A stretch of 64,000 nucleotides of DNA, taken from the NCBI RefSeq assembly GCF_964340395.1, contig NC_135550.1, positions 372,001 through 436,000 of the forward strand. The letters are read 5' to 3'. Positions 24,104 to 35,869 of the stretch are shown one piece after another (within the stretch, counting starts at the first letter, position 1; each line of letters starts with the position of its first letter). Position numbers and translations under genes: made by a program. This DNA comes from Glandiceps talaboti. Lineage: Eukaryota; Hemichordata; Enteropneusta; Spengelidae. The notes below the pieces were generated by a model. That model did no database searches and had not been told where the DNA came from. It saw only the letters and a list, made by a program, of their open reading frames with translations.

Positions 24104-24487
24104 CCAAGCAATTGTGTATTTCACAAAAATAACAACAGGGATTCTTGTACAACAGAAAAAAACATTCGAAAGTGTATGCAAATGTGAATAGCAACAAGAC
24201 CACGCCCATAGCAACAGTCAAATGCTTCCATATATTGCAAAAATAACAGGGATTAACAGACAACTGAACATTCAAAAAATGTATGCAAATGTGCCTAGCG
24301 ACAAGACCATGCCCATAGCAACAGCCAAATGATCGTGTATATTGCAAAGATAACATCAGGGCTGGATAGGCAACCGGATAATCATTCAGCAAATGAACAC
24401 CTATACCTAGTATGGATCAGCAGGTGGATAAACTATTTTAAAAACTGCACCGTTGTCCTACTATGCCATTGGCACTATTTTTTTATC
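24104..24487 (+). repeat. Family A repeat, 3' fragment
   Basis: Three to four ~115-bp units and a degraded 3' terminus (CCGTTGTCCTACTATGCCATTGGC). It ends about 145 bp before the acceptor of the first visible FERM exon. Confidence 0.8.
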
Positions 24488-24631
24488 TTTTTTTATTTCA
24501 TCTTTTTCTCTGTAAATCGCTAGATGGCGCTATCCTGAAGTTCACTTGAATGGCAACTCACTGATTATATCAGACTGACCAATAAAAGTATAGTACTTGT
24601 ATTTACTTTCATGTTTCTTTTCTGTGTGTAG

Positions 24632-24790
24632 AATCTAACAAATGAAGGTGAATCATTGATTGAACTTACCCAGGAAGTAGCCAATCAGCATCGAAACCAC
24701 CAGGGAATGCCCCCAGATGTTGCTGAGCTAGCATACATTACCGAAGCATCACAGTTACATAGCTATGGACAAGAAAGTTACCCAGCAAAG
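24632..24790 (+). CDS. Exon of a FERM-domain tyrosine phosphatase-like gene (PTPN14/PTPN21/Pez-like), FERM F2 end
   Basis: This 159-bp exon runs from an acceptor (TGTGTGTAG at 24623-24631) to a donor (AAG/GTCAGT) and encodes 53 residues in phase 0. The translation carries an acidic, helical FERM F2 end with the signatures VAELAYI and YGQESYPAK, which in PTPN14/PTPN21 (Pez) proteins lie just before the F3 lobe. These proteins are cytosolic or junctional FERM-PTP phosphatases; that role is family knowledge. The next exon (44968-45056) continues the FERM fold in the same phase after an intron of about 20.2 kb. I could not find the upstream FERM exons in this window. Another FERM protein is possible, but the match to Pez-type sequence continues across three exons. 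The exon has no stops or frameshifts, so the gene looks functional here. Confidence 0.78.
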
Positions 24791-24894
24791 GTCAGTTTCA
24801 GAAAAGAGTTGGTTGTTGATGCTCGACTAATGAGTATTTGTATGTCTAGAGAATTTAGTAGTATTAAACATCTCACAAAGATGATATAAAAATG

Positions 24895-24944
24895 TTGGAG
24901 TATGCCAGAGTGTTTACGCATGCATACACTCTGGCACACTCCAA
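24895..24944. repeat. Perfectly pairing hairpin in intron just after the exon donor
   Basis: TTGGAGT and TGCCAGAGTGT on the left pair with ACACTCTGGCA and ACTCCAA on the right around a GCATGC centre. It lies about 100 bp past the donor at 24791. Function is unknown; it may be a MITE remnant. Confidence 0.7.
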
Positions 24945-25046
24945 AATATTTACAGCCCATTTATTTTTTTAGCACAACTAAACTGAGCTTCAGTAGTGCT
25001 ATAGGGATCGCCCAGCGTCTGTCTGTCTGTCTGTCTGTGTGGATGG

Positions 25047-25081
<35 letters not shown>

Positions 25082-25951
25082 CATCTTAAAGTCAAAAACC
25101 GTTGAACCAATTTGCCATGATATTTGATGGGTCCATTACCTTGGGTGTCTAGTCGGGCAATTGTTCAAATCAAAATGATCTTACAATCGGTTTGCGATTT
25201 GGGTCAAAAAATGTGATTTTTGGTGTAAAAAAAACTTAAACTCAAAAAATACTGGGCAGATTGGGCTGAAATTGGGTGAAACATTCTTCAGGGTGTTTTT
25301 ACTAAGAAGTGTTCATGATATGATGGTCCCATCAGTGATATGCAAATTAGGGCTAAAAATGTGTCTTTTTGGTCAAAAATCTATAATTCCAAAACCACTG
25401 AGCAGATTAGGCTGAAATTTAATGGGAATGCATCTGGGGATGTATAGATGAAGAAATATTAAGCATACAATGATTCCATGAGTAATATGCAAATTAGGTG
25501 TAAAAATATTCATTTCTGTTCGGCTATGATACTTACCTGTTGGCAAAATACTGATGGGTAACCCGCATTAATTCCTCCAATCCATGCCAAGAAATTTTTG
25601 GCCCCGCCCCCTCCTCCATACCTGGCTCCATATTTGGTAAGCTTAGTCTCCCGCCCAAGTGGCAGTTAGCGCATGCGTACTTGTGTCTTTTATCGCATGG
25701 CGGTACGAGTGTTGATATTGTTTTTGTCTTCAAGTACCTTCCCTCCAACTCCATTATACACACTGGTTTTTCCACTTGGTTGGCTCTTTGGTTATCCTAA
25801 AGATCCTAGGATTACAGCTAAGTGTCGATTTATTGTCTCTCTCTTTGTGATTGAGATTTACTGTGTGTTTTTTCTTCTCCGTGCAGACGTTCCTTATATA
25901 CGGACGTCATTGCCTTACCTTGTTGTTGTTTTTTCAGTCATTCGTTTCGTC

Positions 25952-27829
25952 ATGACTAAACCTAAGAAGAAAGGTGCTTGTGGTCATGACATGCCTAAGC
26001 AGGATTGTCATTCTGTTTGTCTGTCTTGTCGGACATGTTCGCAGTCCAAACCCTGTGAAGTTTGTTCTAGTTGGTCCGATGAAAATTGGCGTAAACTAGG
26101 TAAACAGTCAGACAAACTACGGTCATCTAAGCCGAGTGCGAGTGCCACCCAGGCTTCTGTCACTACTCCTGCGAGTGTACAGGCTTCGACTTTAACGGTA
26201 AGTTCTTCCGTCACAGCGGAACCGAAGTCAGGTATGCTTTCTTCTAGTTCTGTTGTTTTAAACCATCCTTTTCAGGACGAACTGGGTAGTAGTGCTAGTG
26301 GTATGCGGTCCCCTCTCGGAGAGGGCTCGACGACCGTAGACACTATACAGCTATCACCCCCTAGTAACGTTCCTTGAGTAGCGGTCACTTCTCCCTCTCC
26401 CCTGGGGGAAAGGTTTAGTGTACCTGACGAGTCGTCACAGCACTGATTCTAATCGTCATAAGGCTACTAGTATTTCCGAGTCGAGCGCTGGTCCAGCTCG
26501 TTCAGTCGGTCGAGAGATCTCCTGTTCTGACGTAACTGAGCCTGGTGTAGCTACTACCCACTACCTTCTCCCTTTCCAGTCTCAGGCTCGCCAGCTAGTC
26601 GGACTGATTGTATTGAGGGTACGCAGACTGGTTTACATACCAATCTGGGTAATTTTTTGAGGGTCGATCAGAGTATGAACCGTCCTCAAATTGCCAATTC
26701 TAGTGATGTCAGTTCTAGGCCAACGTTGTCTGCTGGGGAGAGAATACAGCGTGGTCTGGACGATTCCATTTTGTATAGGGGTGCGAGGGTTTATCCCCCT
26801 CAAACCAGAGCTGAATTTCGGAATCCCCAGTTCATGCCAATGCCTACTGGTGGTGCTTTTTCTGATCCACAGCAATTTTCTGGTGACTTTGGTTTGCCTC
26901 CTCAAACACCATGGGGTGTTTTTAATCCTCAGGTTGGTTGGCAACAGCAGTATTGGCAGTACCCCTGGCCATCCCTCCCTGCTTATTACAGGGCTGAGGG
27001 TTCAAGGCCTACTACTAGGAGAACACAGCATGATTTCATGTCTCCTACCCGGGATTTTCCCTCTCGTTCTCGCAGACGTTTCAGAACGCAGAGGTCAAGA
27101 GACAATTCCCCTTCGAACCAACAGTCTCCGATCCCTAGAGGGCGGAGTTTCCGTTCACGTTCGAAATCTTCTTCGTCCTCCAAGCCGAGTGAGAGCAACC
27201 GTTCGAGGTCGCGTTCTTCTGAACGTTTTGATCGGTACTCCAGTGAGAGGTCACCCAGGCGTGTACCCAGTCAACAGGAGGTCTCCCCAGTTCGATCTAA
27301 GCATCGAGCCAAGAGAGACATAGACGAAATGTCATTAAAGGCTCCCAGTGATGCCTCCTTTGGGGGAAATGAACCAGATACCCCCAGTGTAGTGGGCACT
27401 TTGCGTTCATCTTCCCCTACTCGTGATGAGGAGTTCTCCTTCCACGAGTGCATTCAATGGGTTTACAATCGGTACCCAGACAGTTGTCCTAAGCCTCCGC
27501 CAGCTTCCACTATGAAGTCGGAGTTTTGCATGGCTTTTGAAGAAATGGAAAAGTCTCAACCGGTCAAGGAACCGTCTACTCTTCCACTTTCTTCCATGTA
27601 CTCAGGTCAACTGGACAAAATAACGTCACAGGTTTTAGGCGAGGGCAATAAAGCTGCTGCGTTAAAACCTGGTCATTTTCCATGGTTAAAAAGTCGGTCT
27701 CGTGCATACAAGACTCACACAACTGACCCATGGATTGGTTACCCCAGCCTAGACACTGATGCCGAGACTGTGGACGCCAAAGCCAAAACTTTCAACTCCT
27801 TGTCTATCCCCGGCACTCAGTTAAAGCAG
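25952..27829 (+). pseudogene. DIRS element 2 Gag, 5' part, with Cys-rich N-terminus and RS-rich domain
   Basis: ATG at 25952 opens MTKPKKKGACGHDMPKQD with the cluster CLSCRTCSQSKPCEVC-SW, matching element 1. The frame stops at 26375-26377 and is open again, same frame, from about 26640. Then come a Pro/Gln/Tyr-rich stretch (WQQQYWQYPWP), an RS-rich domain (about 27050-27290; RSRSKSSSSSKPSES, SRSRSSERFDRYSS) and the conserved FHECIQWVYNRYP and GHFPWLKSRSRAYKTHT blocks. It is cut at codon QLG by the nested transposon; the frame's apparent C-terminus to 27937 belongs to that insert. The remainder resumes at 35545. Its role would be RNA packaging. Confidence 0.85.
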
Positions 27830-27937
27830 TTAGGGTTCTTGTCAAAATCAATAGTGCCCATAGTGACTGGTAGCGACGTTTTCCGCCCGGTAACTCCACA
27901 TAGTGACCCTTCATTACGGAAATCGTGTGATAATTAG

Positions 27938-30900
27938 GTGTTCTACTTCATGAATAACAGACAATAGATGATGAGTTCATCTTCCTTTGTCCTCATCATT
28001 GTGGCGTTTTTCGACGTTATAGGTCGTAATAGTGACCCCAAAAACATTACGTGTTCAGAACAAAATGTACGGACACGAATCTCCTTCACTGTCACTATTT
28101 ATATTTTAACGTGTAAAAAGTGTGTGATAAATGTTCACATGGCAAGGTAGAGACATTGGTGAAAAGGACAAGCTATTTTGCGTTCTGATCATTACACAAC
28201 ATCGATTTGTTTACAAGCGGTAATGATCCCATGGACCAAACGTGTAATGATCTCAAGGACCAAACGTATACCAACGGGTGAACACATTTTGAACTGACGA
28301 AATACATAGTAACAGATGTCATGGGAAAAAAAATCGCCCACTAGATTATGGAGAGATCAAACTTTCTATCCTTCTAACTGATAGTATGTTAACAGGAACA
28401 ATAAAAAACCGGCATTGCCGACGTCCACAAAGCACATTGCCGACATTGACAAGTGATAAGTGCGTCGCCATTTCAATATTTTTTACAGGTTTATTGAAAG
28501 GTCACAAGTGGCAACTTTCAATCTACATTGTAACAAACAGCAAAGACGCAATCGTTTTTGTTCTATAGCTGTCGGAACTCATTCGAAATCATTGCCAACT
28601 GTATACCCCGTCCCCGTGCATTTTGGATGTAATACATGCATTGTTCATTGTGTACAAAACACATGCAGCACTCACGATTACAAACTGGATGTAACATGTT
28701 CAAATGATATGTAGTTAGGATAACAAGTCTTGTTTCATAGAATGTTGACGTTTCGGCCTACAATCCATCCACATAGTAAACTCAGTTTCTCTACTTCTGA
28801 GATCCAGAGCTTTCCTTTTTACAAACATATACATTTCTCAAGGATTATAGTAGCCGTCGGCTAATGAAAACTTTGCTATTGTTGACGTCAAATGAGGTTA
28901 GTTTATATAATAATTCACACTCGAAGTAAACATGGCTATTGTGATAGGTAGGCAAGGATTTTCAAAAGCCAGTCAGATTTTCAGGATTTCAAATGTAGTG
29001 TTCAATAATTTCATCAAACAGATTGTAGTGCATACATTCATCAACAGAAACAATTCCGAATAGCATTTTTTTTTAATGTAAGGGGGGGGGGGGCTGTATA
29101 AATGCGTATGGTACGTGGGGACAACAGCCAACACAAATGCAATTTGTCTGTTCTTGTTTTTCTTTGATTTCGAATGCTATGAAATTCAGAATAGATTGTA
29201 TATTTCCTTATGATGTCTGTTGTGTATCAGCAATATTGCTTTTGAATCTGATCCAGTGTCACACCACAGTTTCAGTTTCAATGTGACAATGGCCCCATTC
29301 CAGCAAAAATGAATGGGCCATTTTCAATTTCAATGGGCCATCCAGAAATTCTAATGGGCCCAAGTTAGCATTCATGATCCAACAATAAAGCGAAATAGTT
29401 AAAATGAAGTAACCATAATAAGTAAAGTAATATTTCTGCTTGTTATTGTTTGTACAGTAGAGAAGCATGTTCAAGTCGCGAACCGTAAGTCTGTATCGTA
29501 TGAAGCCATGCAACCGTTGTAAGCCTGACTTGGCAGGGTTCGACACTGGAGTAAAAAAGTCACTATCCCACAGGACTAGTAAAATTGATAACGTAGTAGT
29601 CCTGCAAAAAATTTGCTTTCGCTTGTTCACTTGGGCTCTTCATCTCTCTTAGTATTTGTTCTACTTCTAATTCACTTTTCCAAACCCCATATTTATTTCA
29701 AACCCTGTGTTGTAATTGAACTGTCTATTTCTTTGTAGTTGTTTGTGCATCATCAACTCCTTACTGTAATTTTGTTCTCTTTTTTATGTTTTGGAGCTTC
29801 TTTTTATTTTGCTTTCTGTGAGTAGTTTGTCTTAATTGGGGGGGGGGGGGGGGGGAAGATAATAAGATATGATGTGGTCTTATTTCTAGCTTAAATACTA
29901 CATAACATTTCTGGTACACATTGATCTAACTAATGCATTTTTAAAAGACAAAAAATTACCTTCCCATAGAGCAAGTCTTTATAATGTTGTCCTCAGTGCA
30001 TATTAGAATGTATTTACAACATAAAAATAAATAAATTTGAAGGTTACCAGCAGTTAGAGTAAAATTTCGTTACTAATTACATGTACAAGTCACTTCGTCT
30101 ATTTTCGTGTCTATGTACTTCCGGGTTGACATAAAGTCGGCCCTATAATTACTAAGAAATGACAAAACCGTTCGCAAAAAAAAGTTCAGGATTTTAATTT
30201 TTCAAACTGAATATCAATATCCACTACACATTCAATAACTGGTTTCGTGTATTCAGAAATGTCCCCCAATACACGAACACGGAATCGTGTCAGTGTTACT
30301 AGCTAAGTTAGCAGTACGAATACCATGGTTTCATTGTACAAATGTAGGCTGTAAGTTGTACCGGTAAAAAATACGATCATCACATCATGTAGGAAGTACA
30401 AAAACATAGAACACGTTATTTTCTTGCTGAATAAACTCACTGAAATAACAACACGGTCAAATTGCGTCTTCGATTTTGACAGCCACCATTGTTATGATTG
30501 AGCTTCATTCCGTTGAACGTGGCCGGGCGAACGCTGACATTCAATTTGTACAGCGTTTTTACAAATGGAGGTCGTCAATAACATACCGAATAATTAACTC
30601 AGAAACGTAGTTTAAATACTAACTGATCTAAAAATTACTGTCTAGAAAGACTACGCATCCGTACATAATTTTAAATACGAAGTCATGTGACAAAGATTTC
30701 AACTTCACTAATTTACTTGTTACAGTGGACATCGCGACGGTAGTTTTCTGTGGTAGCGATTTGAGTTGTTACCTACAAGATTAGTAATTGAGTTGATAAA
30801 TTTATGCTTCAAGTATTTATTCTGAAACATCGGTGATCACAATCACTGATCGTAACATTCATTCAAGGAGTTGACGTCTTTTCTCATGCATGTTAGACTA

Positions 30901-31113
30901 CTAACAGGTGCGCTGATCTCGGCTGCCCACACGTACGAGTCGTTCCACAACTTTGGTCGTTTTTCACCGATTTTCCTTAATTTCTACTCCTGATACTTCT
31001 CAGATTGCTCTTCGAGTGTTAAAAGATTCCCTTGATCGGATCAGATAATTGGTATTTGGATTCTTCGTGTCAATTTTTGAACTTGTTCGAACCGGGTCGG
31101 TCATCTTGTCAAC
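27938..31113. other. Interior of the nested transposon, no recognised gene
   Basis: AT-rich with G runs at 29081-29092 and 29839-29855 and small open frames on both strands without recognisable domains. The 5' end of the LINE must lie in the last few hundred bases, but its boundary is not visible. Confidence 0.5.
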
Positions 31114-34100
31114 ATGGCATTATCTAACACCTCACGTGTTTTGAATATGTCACGTAGTGCACTGCTGACAATGAGATGGAAAAACGCCAACATTACTCCA
31201 TTGGCTGCTGAAGCTTCTCGGAAAATAAAGTTTGCCTTGCACCCTCGTGGAACTAAGGCTGGGATACGTCATCGTAAGATATGTGAAATCCAACCCTTGG
31301 TTTCATTATGCAGGACTGAAAACAGACCGATAGTTAGACCGAGGTCTATATTAGCAAATATACCTCGAATTTCTGGTGATGTGAATAAACTACAACTAAA
31401 TGGTGCACTCTGGAATGCCCGTTCATTGACGGGTAAGATTGGCAGTATTGCTACTACATTGCTTGAGAAAAAACTAGACTTCCTTATGGTTACTGAAACA
31501 TGGCTAAAGAATAAAGATGACCCCGTTACCGCAGAAATTCGCTCAGCTGTTTCAGGTTACTCCGTCCATCAACAGCCATGGACTGACCGTACAGGTGGTG
31601 GAGTCGCAGTAATTTCGCGTTCTAACCTATCTGTAGATGGTAAAGTATCACATACTTACAAGTCATTTGAATCCTTGGATCTTTGTTTACGTTCCCGCAG
31701 TGAAAAATTACGAATTATTGTGATTTACCGACCACCAAAATCAAAGAAGAATGTTTGCACAATCAATGACTTCCTATCAGAATTCTCGACATTACTTGAA
31801 ATAGTGATCGCGTCACCTGGACATTTACTAATTGCCGGCGATTTTAATTTACATCTCAATGATCCCGGGTCACGTGAAGCAGCAAAATTCATGGACTTGC
31901 TTAGAGCTAATGATCTCCAACAACATGTTAGTAAAGCTACTCATGTTTTGGGACATACACTTGATCTTCTCATAACACGTTCATCAGATCCACTGCTACA
32001 TTCCGTAGATGTCAGTGACGTACTACTATCAGACCACAGTCTAGTCTATTTCAATATGAGAGTTTCCCGTCCAGTGAACTCTAAAGTAACATGATCTCGA
32101 CGTAATTTTCGAACAATGAACCGTGCAGAATTCATTTCCAGGATGAATAACGCATTCGTCCCAGTTCCACAATACTTGGACGTAGATCAACTGACTTCTT
32201 TCCATGATCAAACGATTACGGAAATTCTCGACGATCTAATACCGGTAACTTCCAAAACCTTCATCGATAAGCCAAGAGCTCCTTGGTTCAACGAAGAGCT
32301 GATGATCCTGAGGAAAACACTTCGTAAATGTGAAAGACAGTGGCGAAATACTCGCCTGGCTGTTCATCGAGAAATATTTCTCAGCAAACGATTACAATAC
32401 AACCGACGTGCAGACGAAATTAAGTCTGAATACCATCGCTCACGTATTAACGGGACAGATACGAAAGGATTGTTCAAAATCGTTGATGAATTGACCGGGT
32501 CCAAGAAGTCGGGCAACAATATCAAACCAACTGATGTTCCTCTTAAGGATCTGTGTGGCACATTTCTGAATTTCTTCAAATGTAAAGTTGAGAAATTAAG
32601 AGATGGCCTAATACCCGTAATTGATCATGTTATAACACCTGTTAATTATTCAATGTCATCATTTACTACTGTTACTGAAGATGATGTGATAAAGATTGTT
32701 ACTAAATCGTCTTCCAAATCAAGTAGCTTAGACATTTTACCGACTGATCTTTTAAAGGAATGTTTCCATGTGATTGTGCCTTTAATAACCCACCTTTTTA
32801 GCAAGTCTCTTTCAACAGGTGTGGTTCCTCAGGTTTTTAAGTCTGCAATCATTCGCCCTTTGATTAAGAAACCAAACCTTGATTGTAATATTTTTAAGAA
32901 CTATAGACCTGTGTCAAATCTTTGTTTTTTATCGAAATGTTTAGAACGCATTGTTGCTGAACAACTTAACTCTTATCTTTCAGACAATCAACTCTATGCT
33001 AAGGGTCAATCAGCTTACCGTGCCTGTCATAGCACCGAAACAGCTTTGCTTCGTGTGCACAATGATATCATGATTGCATTGGATTCTTGCAAGTATGTTA
33101 TTCTGGTAATGCTTGATTTGTCGGCTGCGTTTGACACTCTAGATCATGATATTTTATTACATAGATTGCAGTCTCGCTTTGGTGTTAACGGTATAGTTCT
33201 ACAATGGTTTCGATCATATTTGACAGGCAGAACACAACGTGTTGTCATTGATTCCACCACATCAAGCGATGATGTTTTAATGTTTGGCGTACCGCAGGGC
33301 TCAGTACTGGGGCCTATACTTTTCACATTATATACCGCACCATTAGATGATATTATCTCGGCCTATGGCCTGGATACCATGTTTTATGCTGATGATTCCT
33401 CGATTTACGTGGTGTGCAATCGCCCAAGCGATGTCACATCTAATATTGAATCATGTATCGACGACGTGCGTGGATGGATGAAGTCTAACATGCTGATTTT
33501 GAATGACGAAAAGACGGAGATTGTTCATTTCTCTTCTCGTTTCAAAAGAAACGTGAATAAGTTAGATAGTTTGAGGATCGGCGTGTCAAATATTAGTCCA
33601 TCGACTTCGGCTAAAAATCTTGGTGTTATTCTTAACTCTGATGGATTTATGTCTAGCCAAATTGATAGCATTTGTAGATCTGCCAACTTTGCTTTGTACA
33701 GAATTGGTAAAATTTGATCATTGCTTGATGCCTCAGCCACAGAAAAGTTAGTTCATGCTTTTGTAACTTCACGCTTGGATTATTGTAACAGCTTGCTACA
33801 TGGGATCAAAGATATTCAGCTCGCCAAATTACAGTCAGTACAAAATGCAGCTGCGCGACTTGTCACCCGGACAAAGAAATTTGAACATATCACACCTGTT
33901 CTATTTCACCTGCACTGGCTACCCATACACCAACGAATCAAGTTTAAAATTGCTCTCTTCACTTTCAAAATTCTTAGTGGTCAATGCCCTGAGTACATGA
34001 GAACAATGTTAAACAGTTACACCCCACTGCGCACACTCCATTCATCCGACAAATTAACCTTATCAAGACGTGATACAACTTATACAACAAAAAACTACGG

Positions 34101-34233
34101 TCACCGTGCTTTTACGATTGCAGCTCCAATTGTCTGGAATGGTCTTCCTTTTAGCATTCGCTCGATCTCTACAATTGAGTCATTTAAACGTGGTCTCAAG
34201 ACCCATTTGTTTAAGGAATTTTATGATGTATGA
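31114..34233 (+). pseudogene. CR1/L2-type LINE ORF (endonuclease-reverse transcriptase), near-intact with two TGA stops
   Basis: One frame of 1,040 codons from ATG 31114 to TGA 34231, broken only by TGA at 32092-32094 and 33715-33717. The endonuclease comes first: LWNARSLTGK, VTETWL, GGGVAVIS, IYRPPKSKK, IAGDFNLHL and LSDHSLVYF, covering the Asn, Glu, Asp and His residues expected of an EEP nuclease. The RT follows: NYRPVSNLCFLSKCLE, MLDLSAAFDTLDHD, GVPQGSVLGPILF and MFYADDSSIYV (YADD intact). The C-terminal CR1/L2 domain ends HWLPIHQRIKFKIALFTFK and NGLPFSIR. No separate ORF1 is seen. The second stop lies where the family usually has Arg (IGKI-x-SLL), consistent with CGA to TGA decay at CpG. 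It is the youngest-looking coding sequence in the window. Confidence 0.9.
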
Positions 34234-34396
34234 TTTGTGGAATTTTATGTTATAGCTGCTTTTATTGTTGCTTTTGTTGAGTGTTGTTGTCAAATCTGTT
34301 TTTTATCAGCTATGTCTTTTTAGTAATGTAAAGAGCACTGAGACGCAGTGTAGTGCACTTTTTAAGAAAATAAATTATTATTATTATTATTATTAT
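34234..34396 (+). repeat. LINE 3' UTR and TTA-repeat tail
   Basis: Contains an AGTGCACTTTTTAAG stem segment, AATAAA at about 34368-34373 and a (TTA)n tail ending at about 34396. This is the usual 3' end of CR1/L2-like LINEs that prime on short microsatellite tails. Confidence 0.8.
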
Positions 34397-35541
34397 GAAC
34401 GCAGTGACGGTCAGGCGAGGTCATCAAAGGGCATACTAATTTGAATATCTTGAATCGTATTGGTTTGATCTGTTTCACTATACCCGGGGAATGGTCACGC
34501 GTGTATCGTGTATTAAATAGTCAAACATGGATAGAGGGACATGAAACAGTATAAGTATTCAGATTTGCTTTGCAAAAGACGACGTGTGGGGGCATCATTT
34601 CAAACAGCTGACATGAGTTGGGTTTACAAATTACAATGTACTTCCGTACTTCGCCTCTACCGAATCGGCACTCCAGCACTGAAGTGTCTAAATTTCACTG
34701 TTAGCCACAATGCGCCTTTGTGGGCGCCAAGAAGTCGATTTCAATGTGCCAATTTTCAATTAAATGCGACTATGGTGCGGGGCGCGTTGACTTCCCAATC
34801 ACTGCAGTTTCCAGTTGTCTCTTTTCTTCGGCGATGGGCTTTAAAACCATTGCTTTCAATAAAAGCAGCTGCATTGTCGATGGCTGTAGGAATCAGCTGA
34901 GCAAGCTGTGGTCTGCCAGCTCCCTTCCTCTTACCGCCACGTTTTGGTTTAGTCGGGACTTCATCATCCAAAATGGGTACGAAGTATTTCATCAGGAGAA
35001 GCAAGTTCAGGGCCATGAAAACGGCCGACGGGGAAAGTATTCCCCGCACTTTCTGAACTGCTTGGGGTAAAAATCATGCTGTACAATAATGACATGATGA
35101 CGTGTTGAAATCTATGGAAGGAATGATTAGCATTGTGCGTGTAAGAATGGAAGTATGAATGTAAATTTGCACATGAAAAGAAGTGTGCGTACGACCAAAC
35201 TTCTCGCTCACGTACAACTTCAAGGAAAAATTCCTTTTTTTTTCAGAATTAAAAAAATAAAGACTCGAGTACGTCAAAACATAATACTAAGTAATGTGGT
35301 AATAATTTTATCATATATTTCAGAAGTCTGAAAATGAGGAATCTTCTTTTATTTATGCATGTAACATAAAAAGTAACAAACAATGCTTGGCGTAAATATG
35401 CGAAGGAAGGCGTAAATAGAATATGAATATTCTGTCCAAACTCATGAATATGCACGTCGCTGAACAGCAGTACGAGTGACTACACGGCGTCAAGAGTGAT
35501 TACTGGTAATGCCGGGCATATGTTGATTTTGACAAGAAGCC
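34397..35541. other. Right part of the nested transposon; possible remnant of a minus-strand protein
   Basis: A 97-codon minus frame (34756-35049) encodes KRGGKRKGAGRP, an AT-hook-like motif, then FIESNGFKAHRRRKETTG. The basic patch and helix look protein-like and could be a fragment of a transposon DNA-binding gene, but I do not recognise the family. The rest has no recognisable content up to the right terminal repeat. Confidence 0.4.
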
Positions 35542-35544
35542 TTA

Positions 35545-35850
35545 GGGGAGATGCACGCAAAAAGTATTCGTGCATGTTCTGTCATGGATTGGTTTCTAGC
35601 CGTAGCAACGTCTGAACTACAGCAAGAAACCCCGGAGATGCCTAAGGTTATCAGGCTATTGTGCATTGCAATGAAATGCCTCTACAATGTCTCCGAATCT
35701 TCAGCGAGAGGACGGGCAGCACTTATTTTGATGGAGAGGGATGACTTCCTGAAACGAGAGTCTATCTCGTTAACACAGGAACTGAAACAGGAAGCAAGAG
35801 GCTCCTTGTTTTCCACTTCCTCACTGTTTGCTGGTAATTTGACTTTCCTG
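35545..35850 (+). pseudogene. DIRS element 2 Gag, 3' part after the nested insertion
   Basis: Continues Gag in frame from codon QLG: MDWFLAVATSELQ, VIRLLCIAMKCLYNVSES, LILMERDDFLKRESISLTQ and LKQEARGSLFSTSSLFAGNL. Each block aligns with element 1 (LNWFLAVLFKELQ, LMERDAFLNRKSVSL, LKQEARLAP-ATTSLFDG). It then jumps (about 35850) to the RNase H region, so the Gag basic tail and the whole RT core are deleted. Confidence 0.88.
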
Positions 35851-35869
35851 GTCCTTAATCGATATAGTA

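Larger units (their letters stand above)
27830..35544. mobile_element. Nested DNA transposon, PIF/Harbinger-like by its TTA duplication, 7.7 kb
   Basis: TTA at 27830-27832 and 35542-35544 flank an element (27833-35541) whose ends read GGGTTCTTGTCAAAATCAA and, inverted, GGCTTCTTGTCAAAATCAA. Imperfect similarity continues inward for about 30 bp. Removing the element plus one TTA restores the Gag reading frame of DIRS element 2, so the boundaries are well supported. A 3-bp TTA duplication with GG-starting termini is typical of PIF/Harbinger, but I find no transposase with that fold. The interior includes the LINE at about 30.9-34.4 kb. It is probably non-autonomous or decayed. Confidence 0.8.

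Noticed and set aside
27840-27937. C-terminal extension of the DIRS element 2 Gag frame
   Set aside because: It lies inside the nested transposon beyond the TTA duplication and does not align with element 1 Gag.
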